From: Notamacropus eugenii
Lineage: Eukaryota; Chordata; Mammalia; Diprotodontia; Macropodidae
Assembly (NCBI RefSeq): GCF_028372415.1
Contig: NC_092875.1
Span: 354,412,225-354,476,224, forward strand
Direction: 5' to 3'
Length of the DNA: 64,000 bases
Positions 1 to 12,000 of the stretch are shown here, one piece after another; position 1 is the first letter of the stretch; each line of letters opens with the position of its first letter. Position numbers and translations under genes: made by a program. Below the pieces are notes generated by a model. The model was given only the letters and a program-made list of their open reading frames with translations. It did no database searches and was not told the origin of the DNA.

Positions 1-246
1 ACTTTGTTTTGAGTGAAGGAGGGCTGTGCAGGTCATCAGCCTCACTTCTCCTCCAGAGCCATCTGAATCCAGTGACCAGATATTCATCAGGATGACTGGA
101 GATGACCCAGGATGAGGCAGTTGGGATTAAATGACTTGCCCAAGGTCACACAGCTAGTGAGTGTCAAGTGTCTGAGGTGAAATTTGAACTCAGGTCCTCC
201 TGACTCCTGCACTAGTGCTCTCTCCACTGTACCACCTAGCTGCCCT
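1..246 (-). mobile_element. tRNA-derived marsupial SINE, cut by window start
   Basis: The reverse complement reads as the same element found complete at 23808-24122: a tRNA-like head (GGCAGCTAGGTGG at the right end here), a B-box-like GTTCAAAT region, a CORE-like 'tgtgtgacc...caagtcactt' part, and a tail with the 'ccagtcatcctgatgaatatctgg' type sequence. The element's 3' end lies outside the window. The family name is inferred from memory. Confidence 0.8.
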
Positions 247-2300
247 TGCTAACTGAATACATGAATGAAAAGCAGCTAAGATTATAAGTTATTGCAAGCA
301 AGTTATTTTAACAGCCTCACAGTTAAAATCTTATTGCAATATATCACTTCAAATATAAATTGGTGAGCCCCTTAATACCAAGGTTAGGGGAGGGACAGTA
401 TCTTATAAAAATAATTGTCAGCATTTTGTGGTAGCAAAGAACTGGAAATAATTCTGATAGTTATGAAGAATTGTTTTGTTTTTTTTTTTAATGGGAAGAC
501 ATACAATTTGACGCAGAGTGAAGTAAACAGGAATAAGAGAATATATATGAAGACTACCATAATGTTGACAAAAAAGAACACTAAAAGAATTATAACTCTA
601 ATTAATTGTAATGAACAATCTTGGTCTTAAGGAATAGATATTGAAAAATAAACTTCCCTTTTCTAAGCAGAGAAGCATGTGATTATGTATACAAACTTCT
701 GTATACATTATCCTATGTGGTCACTATGGTTGGTTTTGCTTAATTTTTCTTGTTACAAGGAAGTTGTCAGTGCTTTGCAGTTGATTGGTTTGGAAATGAC
801 TGTGGCATAAAAAAGTAAGTAGTATTAAATAAAATAAATTTATTTTAAGTGATTTTTAGGATGAATATATATTATTGATATATTCGCATATTTCTAGGTA
901 TGATGGCCACACCAAGACATAAATTCATGGTAGACAGGTACTATATTTTATGTATGTTCTGTGTAGTGTGGAGCTCATTATAACTAATCAACAGTAAAAT
1001 GTATAATGATGAGTTGGATTATCAATTAATTGATAGACATTTATTAAACTCCTGCTATATTTCAGACACTGTGCTAAATGCTGAGAATACAAAAAGATGT
1101 AAAAGACAGTCTCTGCCCTCAAGGAGTTTACAGTCTAATGAGGGAATATAAAATGTTCAAGGGTGAAGACTAAATAGGAAATACAATTCTTTTATTATGG
1201 CACAGTTGGGTACTTAATAAATGTTTTTAAATTATGTCATTGATATTTTAGTTAATTAAAATGATAGTGGCTGTCTCTTATTTTTAGAATGCTTGAAAAG
1301 AATGAAACACAGAATCTTAAGATTTGCTTATCTACATGGCTTCTTGCTTTGATCTGATCAGATAGTCTGGGGAGTTGGCTGTTTTAAATAATTGGGGGGT
1401 GGGGGGAGAGTGAAAATAGTAACAAGGTTTTAAAAAATCAGTGACACAGCACTTAAGAAACCAATATTATATTAAAGTAATTTATTTATAGTCCAGCTTC
1501 CACAAACTGTGAAAATCCTAATAGAATTTGGACCTCTAATCCTATTTGCTCTCTATGATACTGCCTATACAGTGCTTCAGTCGTTAGTATTGTAGGTCAT
1601 TATTAAGTAATTTTGTTAAGCAGACTGGTGCATAGGCAATGTGACACGCATTGGGTACTTGTGAAAATAGTGGAGATATATCTGGAGATTTCCTAGATAT
1701 TCCTCCATTTTACTGGAAATGTCAACTACCTATAGAAGCGCAGTGCATACCTGAAATTCCAGTGGACAAAAATGAGATTTAATAGACTGAGAGCTAGTGA
1801 ATGGGTAGGACGTATTAAAAGTGGAGGAGGATGTCTCCAAAATTTCTTGAAACATGTTACTCAGATCAAAAGGGTTTATTTAATGATTCTAAACCTTAGT
1901 CTGATGATGTGCCTTTAGCAGGGAAGGAGTCCGCTGTTAGTTTGCTTTCTGCAGTCTTCCTGAAATGGCTTACAATAAAGTCTAGCAGTACCTTCCCAAT
2001 CGCTAGACTAATCTTCAGATCTCTTCAGGACGAAGCGCACGAGGTGGGGCAGGGACACGAATTCCCGTAACATTTATTCTTTCATCAAGTAATTACTTGA
2101 AAGGGATTCTATTTAATAGAATTGTGATGGACACACTTCCCAGCATATTCACTCCCCAGTCCGAACCAATTGATTCTTTAATCAATTCTCATAAAACTCT
2201 ATTTCAGTGTCCGGCTCTCTCCCCCCTCCCCCTCGAGATAATTTAGGGCTGTTGAACATGCTATCCGGGACTATATTGCACCATACGAAATAGGGGGAAA
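247..2300. other. Gene-free upstream DNA
   Basis: AT-rich sequence with no convincing coding frame. It holds one old repeat fragment (1024-1165) and a G-run around 1393-1409. Composition turns GC-rich beyond about 2300 as the UBE2QL1 promoter island begins. Distal regulatory elements may be present but none is identifiable by eye. Confidence 0.6.
1024..1165 (+). repeat. Old interspersed-repeat fragment (MIR/L2-associated type)
   Basis: It contains the recurring 'acatttattaa..cctgctat..cagacactgtgctaaatgctgagaatacaaa' pattern followed by 'ctctgccctcaaggagtttacagtctaatg'. The same pattern recurs in diverged form at 23195-23285, 41155-41310, 47765-47900 and 54400-54540 in this window. Confidence 0.6.
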
Positions 2301-2685
2301 TCAATGAACAGGTTAAGTCCTATCCCGATATACCTTTCCCTTTCTGATTTTTCTAACTAGGTGAAGTGAAATCCAATGCTATGATCTTGGAAACCACTGG
2401 CGAGCCGGAGTCTTCTACTCTGCATGGTTCTATGCCTTTGACAGCAGACCTCCACTCCTCACCCTTTGCTTCCCATCACCCCCTTCTCCGGGTAGAGGGT
2501 TTCTATTGTGTTCCAGGATTTGGAGGAACTGGAGTTACCGAGTTTTTAAGTGTCCTTCCTGCTCCTGTTATCCCCTCTATGAAGATTCAGGTCAGGCTCC
2601 GGATTGAGTGCTTGGGTAGGGGATACAGCGCCCCAAGTAATGGAACGCTTTGCGGGACACATTTTCCTTCTCCAGTCGGTGACGA

Positions 2686-2757
2686 TATTGCTGTTGGTGG
2701 TAGTGGTGATGGTGGGATGGCATGGGATGGGATGGCTTGGCATGGGACGGGATGGTA
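2686..2757 (+). repeat. GGGATGG-type G-rich short tandem repeat
   Basis: Degenerate repeats of GGGATGG/GGCATGG preceded by GGTGGTAGTGGTGATGG. There are several runs of three G within about 70 bp at the upstream edge of the CpG island, so a G-quadruplex on the plus strand is possible. Confidence 0.6.
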
Positions 2758-4114
2758 GCAGCTGCTACTCCTGCTACCGCTGCCCAGAGGCAGCCTATGT
2801 GTGAATTGCCACTCGGAGGACTCCTCCCTCCTGCTCCTCCTTCCCCTTTCCTACCCTCCCCTGGCTCTATAGTGCCTCCGCCTCAACGCCGCACAGGGCA
2901 CAGACAGAGCTGCTGCCTCTGCAATGTCAGCAGCCGCACCGGCGACGGCGGCGGCGGCAGCAGTAGCTGCATGAGCAGCGGCGGCGTCTCAGTAGAAGCG
3001 GGGGAGATCCAGACCAGAACCTAGGAGTCGGCACACGCACGCAGCTAGGCTCCCCAGAGGAACGCGGCAGCCCCTGAGGCTGAGACTAGCCATCCTAACT
3101 GTCCATCTCCTTTCATCCAGGAGACAGCGTGAGCCCCGGAGTCTGGCTGTCCAGGAGGACGCCCCGCAGAACGAGGCACGACTGTGCAGGGGGGAGGGAG
3201 AACAACCCCAGAATCTCCCCCGTCTCCCCACCCCCCACCCCCCCACGGCAGCGCCTGCCCGCAGTCTCTCTCCAGTCCTCCAGCTCTCTCACTCTCCAGC
3301 CCTGCTCTCTCGGGAGCCGGTGAAGAGCCTGAGGATCGCACAACAAAGAAGAGTCAGAAATTAGGAACCGAGAAACCTGCTCGTAGCCGCTGCAGAGACT
3401 AGGAGATAGCAAGACCATCTCTACCCCCCTCCCCCCTTTTCACCCCTCGCCCTCATCTTCCTTCCTGCTGGGGCTGCTCAGCTATTGATCAACCTCTGAG
3501 TGCCCCGAGAGGGAAGGAGACTCTTCACTTGCAGTACAGCAGCCCCCTCTATCTCTCCCCTCAGAAGGGGGAAAGAAATAGAAGGGAGGAGAGAAGAGGG
3601 ATAATCATATGACCGTGGTAATAAATAACCCGAAGAGAGCCTGTCCTGCTAGCTCAGATGCTGCAATGCTGCCAGCTCTGAGCGTGGGGAGAGGCAGCCT
3701 CTGAGGGAGCCGTCACCGCCGGCCCCCATCTCCTGCGCAGCCCCAGGAGCCTCTGCTCCAGCCTTCTGCCCCTGGGCACCGAGCTCCGCAGCCCGAGCCG
3801 CTTTGCTGACCGGCTGGCGGAGAGCAGAGTTGTCCTACAGCGGCGGCGGCGGAGGCAGCCGAGGCAGCAGACGTCCAGCTTCTCGCCGCCCGCTCGTCCT
3901 CCGGCCCCTCGTCCCCGCCCCTCCGCGCCGCGCCGCCTGTGCGCCTCCCTTCTCCTCATCCTCCCCTGCTCCGCAGGCTTAGCGCGGAGACCGCCGCAGA
4001 GGCTGCTAGCTCCGGGTCGGCTGCCCAGGAAGAAGTCGAGTCAGTCGCCTGGATCTAGGAAAGAGTGGGTGCTTTTCTCCCGGCTCGCCCGAGCCACGGA
4101 AGAAGAAGATTAAG

Positions 4115-4279
4115 ATGGCCACTCTGCTCCGGAAAATCGGGCTCATCCGGCTGCACAACCGGGACACGGAGGACCCCAAACATCATCACAACCATCTCCA
4201 CAGCAGCAGCCAGCACGGCCGCGGCAGCGGCGGCGGCTCCTCGCTAAGGGGCAAAGGCAACCAGAAGAACCACAGCAAC

Positions 4280-4331
<52 letters not shown>

Positions 4332-5005
4332 GTGCTCCGGGAGGAGGGGGCGGCTGCAGCGGCGGCGGCGGCGAAGGCAGCCCCGGGCACTCCAAGAACA
4401 AGCGAGCGCTGGAGCTGGCCAGCAAGGACAAGCAGCAGCAGTCCGGCGCCGGGGGCCACAAGGAGAAGCAGGCGAGCGCCAGGGAGAACCAGTCCTCTAA
4501 GGAATCTAAGCAGCAGGGCGGGGGCGGCGGCCGCAGCGGCGGCGGCGGCGGCGGGAAGGGCTCCTCGCAGGTGGCCCAGACCCCGGCAGCCGGCAGCCTG
4601 GCGCCCGTGGCGCGGGGGCAGCCCGGTACCCAGGTGAGGAGCCGGCGGCTGATGAAGGAGCTGCAGGACATCTCCCGGCTGAGCGACCGCTTCATCTCGG
4701 TGGAGCTGGTGGACGAGAGCCTCTACGACTGGAACGTGAAGCTGCACCAGGTGGACAAGGACTCGGTGTTGTGGCAGGACATGAAAGAGACCAACACCGA
4801 GTTCATCCTGCTCAACCTCACCTTCCCTGACAACTTCCCCTTCTCGCCGCCCTTCATGCGGGTGCTCAGCCCACGGCTGGAGAACGGCTATGTGCTGGAC
4901 GGGGGAGCCATCTGCATGGAGTTGCTCACCCCCCGGGGCTGGTCCAGCGCCTACACAGTCGAAGCTGTCATGAGGCAGTTCGCTGCCAGCCTGGTGAAGG
5001 GCCAG
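4115..5005 (+). CDS. UBE2QL1: UBE2QL1 coding exon 1 (297 codons)
   Basis: Ubiquitin-conjugating enzyme E2 Q-like 1, first coding exon. The ATG at 4115 has a strong context (AAGATGG) and begins MATLLRKIGLIRLHNRDTED. Then come a His-rich patch (residues 23-29, HHHNHLH), polyQ (57-72), Gly/Ser/Gln-rich low-complexity sequence to about residue 170, and the UBC-type fold from about residue 180. Met180 (4652-4654, weak context) begins MKELQDISRLSDRF, where the short human protein as I remember it starts. The fold has the FPDNFPFSPP turn and GAICMELLTPRGW, in which Cys267 (TGC at 4913-4915; Cys88 from Met180) is the expected ubiquitin-thioester cysteine. The exon ends in CAG|GTAAGA (donor GT at 5006) after codon 297, phase 0. 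An E2 carries activated ubiquitin to substrate or E3. The literature I recall links human UBE2QL1 to renal tumour suppression. The identity is firm; use of the upstream ATG is inferred. Confidence 0.95.
4283..4330 (+). repeat. UBE2QL1: Pure (CAG)16 coding for polyglutamine
   Basis: Sixteen uninterrupted CAG codons (residues 57-72) in the low-complexity N-terminus, followed by further short Gln runs near 4431-4442 and 4510-4515. Uninterrupted CAG is length-unstable in general. The tract lies only in the long form of the protein, upstream of Met180. Confidence 0.95.
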
Positions 5006-5609
5006 GTAAGAAGGGAGGACGGGAGAGGAGGTTAGGGGAAGCAGAGACCGGCGCATGGGGCAGGGGTGGGGGGCGAAAGCCCCACAGGACTATCTGTGGG
5101 GCAGGAGAAGGTCCTTGCGTGGGTAAAGGGGCGGGGGCGGCTGGGGCGACAGCACTCGAGAACACTAGATACTGACGGAGGAGGAGAGAGGGGAAGGAGA
5201 GCTTGAAGATTTTTTTCTATCACCTTCAGTTGGTGCTCTGATTCTGACCCGCCAGGTGCGGGCATTGGAGGGGAGATGCGGCATCTCGTTTTTCCTGGGG
5301 TGCCTCATTCTCAGCCTCAATTAGTAGACCACCTCCTAGACCTAGAACTTCCCTCTCACCTTCCTCCCCTCCCATTACCAAACTTGAGTTGCGTCAGTTT
5401 CAACCACATAACCCCTTTTTAAAACTAGCTACTAAAGGAGGTTATCCACTGATTATTAATCTACCGCCCCCTTCCCATTCCTTTTCATAACCCTGTGGGG
5501 CCATACACATACTGTGTTCTGTTATCAGTGGTCAACCTGTCTGTCATTCTCTATGTGTCAGTCTTGCTGTATGTTTGTATCAGTGTCTTAGAGTCTTGTT
5601 TTTCATTCT

Positions 5610-5765
5610 GTTTCTTTCTGTCTCTCCATTTTAAATCTCTATTTCTGTCTCTGCTTCTGTCTCTGTCTTTGTCTCTGTTTCTGACTGTCTCTGTCTCTTT
5701 GTCTCTGTCTTTATCTCTGTTCCTGACTGTCTCTATTTCTGTCTTTGTCTTTTCCTCTGTCTCCC
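5610..5765 (+). repeat. Degenerate (TCTGTC)n pyrimidine simple repeat
   Basis: Long run of TCTGTCTC, TCTTTGTC and TTTCTGTC units with few A residues. It yields a spurious Ser/Leu-rich open frame on the plus strand. Confidence 0.8.
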
Positions 5766-8590
5766 AAAAATTTATTATGAGGATTGAAATTATACTTTAG
5801 CAATCCCCAGGAAATCTGTTCCTCCTATAAAATATTTCAGATGGAACCATCTGCAGATTTGGGGATAAAATCCGTGGTAAGTAAGGACTGTTCAATCTGT
5901 TTCTTTTCTCACTCATTCTCAGTGAAATCTGGTGCCTCCCAAAGGTGAACATTTTGCTAACCGGAAATATCATTAGGAAGTTAGTGATGAAAGTCTTCTT
6001 CATCTGGGAAAACCCATAAAGCTATTTATTTAACTGAAATAAGAAAATACCTTCTTTTTTTCACTGCTCCTTCGAGGTTCTCTTCCTACTGTTTTTTTGG
6101 ATCTTTGCTTCTCAATAGATCATCACCTTAAAGCTGATTTCCACAGCCTCTCTCTTTCTTTTCTTTATTTCTCTGTATTTTTCCCCTCCATATCCTAAGA
6201 AGGTTAAAATCTTTTGTACTAATGAAAGGTTTTAACTAAATACTTAAAACTGGGACATGCCGTTTGAATGGCATCATTTTACTTATAAAATCCTGGTAGG
6301 TGATTTACCTGAAAGAAAAACTAGGGCAATGATTGTATGGCAATTCAATGAGTGTATCTTTTGAGAGGTGTTCTGCAACCCTCTTAACCTTCACCTTCAT
6401 ATTCACTGCTACAGTGAATGCGAAATCATTTCATCTTTTTAGGGTATAGAGTTACGTATTGGTGTTTGTTACCTGAACGTTTTACTGAATTTACATTAAT
6501 TATTTCACAAAAATTTTCATTTATTTTTGATTCCTATAGAATGGATGTTTTTAAGACTGCAGTTTAATGATTTTACAGATGCCCTCAATCCTCACCACAC
6601 TGTTTGGCTCTGCTCCTGTTCTTTCTCTGTCTTGTAAAGGATCGGGTGGCAGAGAGTACCTGGAATTCTAGACAAATAACATCCTAAGTCTAAAAAAGAT
6701 TCCTTGATTCATAGTAGATCTGTTGTTTTTAATGAAGTTACTCATTCTAGGTGTTGCATTCTATCTCTTTTAGGGTTTATTTTTTTCTCATATTCCTTGA
6801 ATAAAACCTAAGACAGGACTCAGTTCTCTCCAAGCAAATATTTAACTGATACAGGAAATAATATCAGTGGCAGATTATTAATTCTGAAGCATTATTAATT
6901 CTGAATTCCTAATGTAAGGGAATATAGAGGTACATGGTTTAATAGAAAGGATTTTGAGAGGGAACTAACCAAAGGAATCAATTTTTTAAAAGTGGAATAT
7001 CTATATGGAAGAGTATACAACAGAAATACCTGCATTACTTGTACCCTAACTTTTCATCAGAGCTCTCTGGAAAAAATCTGGCACTTTTTTTCATTAGTCA
7101 TGGTAAAGATTTCTGAGAGGTGGGAGATAGGGATGGCTTTATTTTCTTAAAAATAACAATGATTTTTCCTCACTAAGAGATTTTTCTTGTTATTTAAAGC
7201 AGTGGTTTCAAATATACCTGTAAATATGCTAGTAAAAGTTCTATGTGTACTAATAACATTGTAAAATAACCAGATATGTATCTGCATACATGATACTGTG
7301 AGCAGTGAAAGAATAAAGCTTAAAAAAAGGACGTAAATAGTTGGTAGTTAGCATGATATGATTGGTGGAAATAATTAAAAGTGTTTTCTTTAATTATACT
7401 GTAATACTCAATGAGACATTACTGTCTACATGATTGGACCTAATGCCCTGCATCTAGATATATTTTGGTAAGCATCCTCATATAATTTAGCTTCAGTTTT
7501 AGTGTATAAAATAGCTAGATATAGCTCAAAGCCTACAATATAATTTTTCATCCTAATTTTACCTTTTTCATATTTCTTCATGTTAATTTTGTTGGCCTCT
7601 AGTTCCTTGAAATTATTACAAATTGAGTAGGAGATACATTTTCGAGGTACACATAAAACATTAAAGATTCATATGTAAGTGACTTAAAGTCTTTGAAGAA
7701 ATAAATGACAATTACTCATGCAGGATTCCATGCCTTAAAAGAGTTTTGATAATATGACAAATTACATAAGCGTTATTGCAGTATTGCATCCCACTCTTCT
7801 GAATTCACTGCTTGAGTCCATTCACTCAATGTGGCTATAGTTACTGACTAAATTCCATGGATAGTACGGGGTACACAATAGAATATCCAGAGGCCCTCTT
7901 TAGTATGCATAGAAAAGTCCATAATATTGTTAATACAGTAACTGTTCAAATAAAGGGTTGTTAAAAATCATTTCTTTTTAAAAAATTCATTTAACAGGTT
8001 ATGAAAATTAGATAACTCAATGTCAGTTTTTATAACTAGATAACATAATTTTCTGGTTCTTAAGAACTTTAGAAATATGCTTTTATGTCTGGTTCTCTAT
8101 AGAAATGCATGAAGATTGCTTTTGTTTATTTTTCTGTTTTAATATTTTCATGACAATGTATCATTGTCATGAAATATCTCCATTTTTTAATAGATTTGAT
8201 TTAAAATTTTTGGTTTTTAAGTTAGAAATTTTAAGCTTGTCACATGACAAGACTACTGCTGTTTCTTATTAATAGAGGTTTTCATTTACTTAGTTTTTAA
8301 AAGTTGACCTCTTGAAATTTATTGCAATATATTGTTTGATATTATTTATTGCTAATATAACTTGTGTACTATTCAGTAATTTAAACTGCTTAAGAATGTC
8401 GATGTGAATACCTTGCTTATTTGCATTTTACTTTCTCCTGTAAACTAACTCTTCTTTTTAGGCAATATCTTCATCATTTGGGCATCAGAAGAGTAATAAT
8501 TAAGTGGGACAAGAATCAGGAATAGACCTGTGATTACATTTAGTATAGGGAAGGATCAGATGATGAAGCTCCCTCTACTAATGAAGGTTG
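5766..8590. other. Intronic AT-rich DNA, nothing recognised
   Basis: No repeat family or coding frame could be identified apart from the short hairpin at 8146-8174. Open frames in this part are short and lack recognisable protein features. Confidence 0.5.
8146..8174. repeat. Perfect 13-bp inverted repeat with 3-nt loop
   Basis: Arms TTTCATGACAATG (8146-8158) and CATTGTCATGAAA (8162-8174) are separated by TAT. Pairing extends imperfectly outward with one extra T. Confidence 0.85.
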
Positions 8591-8599
8591 GCACTTGTA

Positions 8600-8740
8600 C
8601 TGCAAGTCTTAGTTGCCCAGATTACTAAAAGATTAAGTGACTTGCCCAACGTGCCACACCAGTATATATCAGAGGTGAGACCTGAAATCAAGCCAGTGAG
8701 CATTTATTATGCACCTACTATGTTTCAGAAAAAAAGAAAA
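8600..8740 (-). repeat. MIR-like fragment
   Basis: 'gattaagtgacttgccca' followed by a diverged remainder and 'gcatttattatgcacctactatgtttcag', a common old SINE/LINE pattern. Confidence 0.55.
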
Positions 8741-8914
8741 CACTGGAACCCAGACATTCTCTGACTTTATGGACAGATTTCTATACATTAGTCTAGGGCT
8801 GCCTCAATTACTGGAATAACTTATAAATCAAAGATATCCTTTCGCTTTGTATAGTATTTTGATTTTAGCTAAGTGCACAGGTTTCCACAGTGTTTCCATA
8901 AAAGGGATTTCCCC

Positions 8915-9095
8915 ACAACAACTGTGAAGGGTAGATAGGACAAGTATTATTCCTGCTTTACATAGGAAGAAGGTGAGGCTTAGGTAGACTGTGAGGGACT
9001 TGTTCAGAGTCACATGGTTAATAAATGGCAAAGCTTTCATTCCAACTCACAACTTCTCAGAGACCATGACTCTTTCCATTACATCATACTGCCCC
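8915..9095 (-). repeat. MIR, minus orientation
   Basis: 'tattattcctgctttacatag..agg..aggc', 'gacttgttcagagtcacatggttaataaatggcaaagc' and 'gactctttccattacatcatactgcc' match the antisense reading of MIR. Confidence 0.75.
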
Positions 9096-9099
9096 CTCA

Positions 9100-12000
9100 A
9101 AATCAATACATGTTATAGAACTCAAAACAATAACTTGCACATTGTAGATACTCAATATTTAATGAATATCGATTAATCCATATTCACAAAATTACATTTT
9201 TAAAGAGTTTCAGGTACATAATTTAAAAACATATACAAATTGGTATGGATATTTTAAGAGCTTGTGCATACAACTCAATATGTATGTTCTTTACAACTAA
9301 AGTAGATTTGATTGCCATGGAATTCAGTCTCTAAGAGGACAGAAATAAGTAAATTTCATCAGTATAGTTATTTGCACTGACATACAGATTAATGTGAATC
9401 ATGCAATGGTAAATTCTCCCTGCTTTATAACAGTAACCCATTTGTATGACTATATCAACTCAGCTAACTAATTGAGATCATTAGACAGTTTGATGATCAG
9501 CGTTTCCAACAGACAAGGAGCTGGCAAAGGGACTGATCTCTGGCCATGGTCATGCCCTAGCCAGTCCCAAAACCATTTACCAAATGGAGACAAACCTCTT
9601 TTAGAACTTAAAGTTCTAATGAAATGCCTAATACATGACACAGATCAACAATAATTTTGACTGATCTATGATAGCTTTGTCATGAAGTGAAGTGTTGTAT
9701 CAGTTTACTAATGGAGAAAAAGTCAGACCGATTGTTTAGATTGTCTCAGCCTCTATCAATCATGACCCTTCTAATCAATTTTGTGCACATAGAATAAATA
9801 CACTGTCAACCATTAAGCAAGGACACTAAGAAGAAAATGTTACTTTAAAACTTCTGCAGATTTACTTTGAAGTAAAAATGTGTCAGTGATTCCAGGTCAG
9901 TTATTATTTGACTATTATTTTTTGTGGTTTTTGAATAAAGGAAACTGGAATGCTGCCAGAGATTTTCACAGGATCTGGTGTCTATTGCTCAGTTTTATTT
10001 AGTGATATGCATGACTAAAATCAATATAAATGTGTTAAAATTCCTACCGTGTAAAATGTGTCTTTGAGTGAAAAACCAGCAAGACACATCATTTCTTCAA
10101 TATTTTTCGAGAGTAGTGACTATTGTCCCCAAAGAAGACATTGAACTACTTTATTTATGACTTTGCAATTATGTATAATCTAATCAAAAAGAGGAATGAG
10201 TGGACATTCTACAAATCATAAGATGCTAACCAATTACAATTGATGCTTTTTATCCAACTTTTGCTTTTTTTAGTAACTCAGAATCTCATCTATAGAAACT
10301 ATATCTTATTTATGATATTGTTAAAATTAGCATGAATAAAGACATTTTATATTAGCAAAGTGTCATCATGACAAATCACTTAATTTTGAATTTATTAGGA
10401 GATGATTTTAATAGCAAATTATAAATATGTTGAGGGTAAAGGTGAGGGAATTGATTTTTTAAAAATATCTTTCTGGATCAGAGCTAATGTTGATTTTTGG
10501 TAGTGCTTTTTATGAGTCACCATGTGTCATTTTGTTCTCTACCTCAGCGTAAGGGACAAAGCTAATTACCAGCTAACTGATGACTCTGCAGGTTGTGGTA
10601 TCTATAAACTTGACTGTTTGGGAGAAAAATAGCTACTTGTTCTTACACCAAGTAGGGCAAGCATAAAAATGCAGACAGGACTTTGTATCCTAAAAATAGT
10701 TACCAACTAACCGAGTGTTCCGACATCAGTAAGTCTCTAGTGGTTGCTTTCTCTGACAAATAGTTAATAATAGTAGTAATTTACTTTTAAATTGATATTT
10801 AATTTCCTTTAGAGGAGACTGAAGGTGGAAATGAAAAATTTAGATTTATAATTTTATCATTCAAATTTATAAATTTATATTTCAGTTTTCAAAGCAATAT
10901 TTTTTGATGATATCATTATTTAAGAAAAGAAAATACTAATCTGAGTAGTAAGTTGATAGTATTATACTAATAGAAAATAACAATGTGAATAGTAAATTGA
11001 TAGCGAGTAGCCTAAGTTATGTTCAAACCTGACTTATTTTTCAGCCTTCCTGTACCCTTTTCTGGCCTCTCTTTTCTCAGTCTCAGAAATAGCTGGAGTT
11101 GAATAGTGAAACAGCCTTCCTACAACTGCAGAATACACATGACAGGAAAAGAATGGAAAGACATTGCTTCCATGTTGCAGGGACATCTCTTGACTGGGTT
11201 GCCATGTACGAATGATGGCAGACATTAATAATGAAAGATGTGGCAACCTAAGAATCATTCTTGAGTTCTTGTCACATTTCTAATGTCTTTCTGTTGGAAA
11301 ACAGTTGTTGGTACAATGAGTAATACGCAAGGATAGAGAAGGGAGGGCACGGGCCTGTGTTTTTCTTTGCCCTCCATCAGTTCCCTATATATGTACCACA
11401 TGGAGTCTAGAGAGGGAAGGAAAAGGAAACAAATAGATAAAAGGAACGAAAAAAGAGAGGAGAGGGGAAGTAATTGAATCTACCAAGGAACTTTTTCACT
11501 AATTCCCAATTAAGCTTTTCCTCACACTTCTACCCTGACCACCCACCCTTCCCAAAATCTCTAATATTCCCATTCTTCTTTTCACCAGCACCTTCACCTT
11601 CCCTAACAAACTTTAAGTACTCTTGTGGAAAAATACAGACAAAGTAAAATCCTTAGTCCCTGGGCAACTTCCCTGTGCCAAGAAAGAATGTGAACTTTGG
11701 GGGAAGGCAATAATGAAAGTTCATTCAAAACTTCATTTGATACACAGAAAGAAACATTGGATACGTGGAAGAAAACATTGTTGTAGAGAGCCCCAAAAAG
11801 TGGGCAATCCCTAAATAGTCTATGTTTGGTTTTGGTTTTTATCTTTGTCTTGTTTCACTAATTATCTTAGTGAAGTTAATAAAATGGTTGTTCTTTCTCT
11901 TGAAGAAACACTATCTTGTCAATAGAGACAGCTTGGATTCAATACCTACTGGGTGATGAGGAGAAGCTAGTATGATTAAAATATTCCTGTGAAAACTCCT

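Larger units (their letters stand above)
2300..5160 (+). promoter_or_regulatory. UBE2QL1: CpG-rich promoter island of UBE2QL1
   Basis: Base composition changes sharply from AT-rich to GC/CpG-rich here, most densely from about 2880 to 5010, and returns to AT-rich inside intron 1. Such an island is typical of a broadly expressed vertebrate gene start and covers the first coding exon. No convincing TATA box was found at a sensible distance, so the transcription start cannot be fixed by eye. The leader just before the ATG is open from a stop at 4007-4009. Pyrimidine runs (3425-3450) and C-rich runs (3226-3245) lie inside the island. Confidence 0.7.

Noticed and set aside
2366..2758. 130-codon plus-strand frame in the promoter region
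   Set aside because: It starts at a GTG, ends in the G-rich tandem repeat and has no recognisable protein features.
4115..5035. Reading exon 1 through to the stop at 5033-5035 as a single-exon gene
   Set aside because: A consensus donor lies at 5005/5006, and exon 2 continues the conserved protein in phase. The read-through tail VRREDGRGG is intron sequence.
4244..5056. 270-codon antisense frame across UBE2QL1 exon 1
   Set aside because: It arises from the high-GC, repeat-biased coding exon read backwards (poly-Leu opposite CAG, poly-Ala opposite Gly runs).
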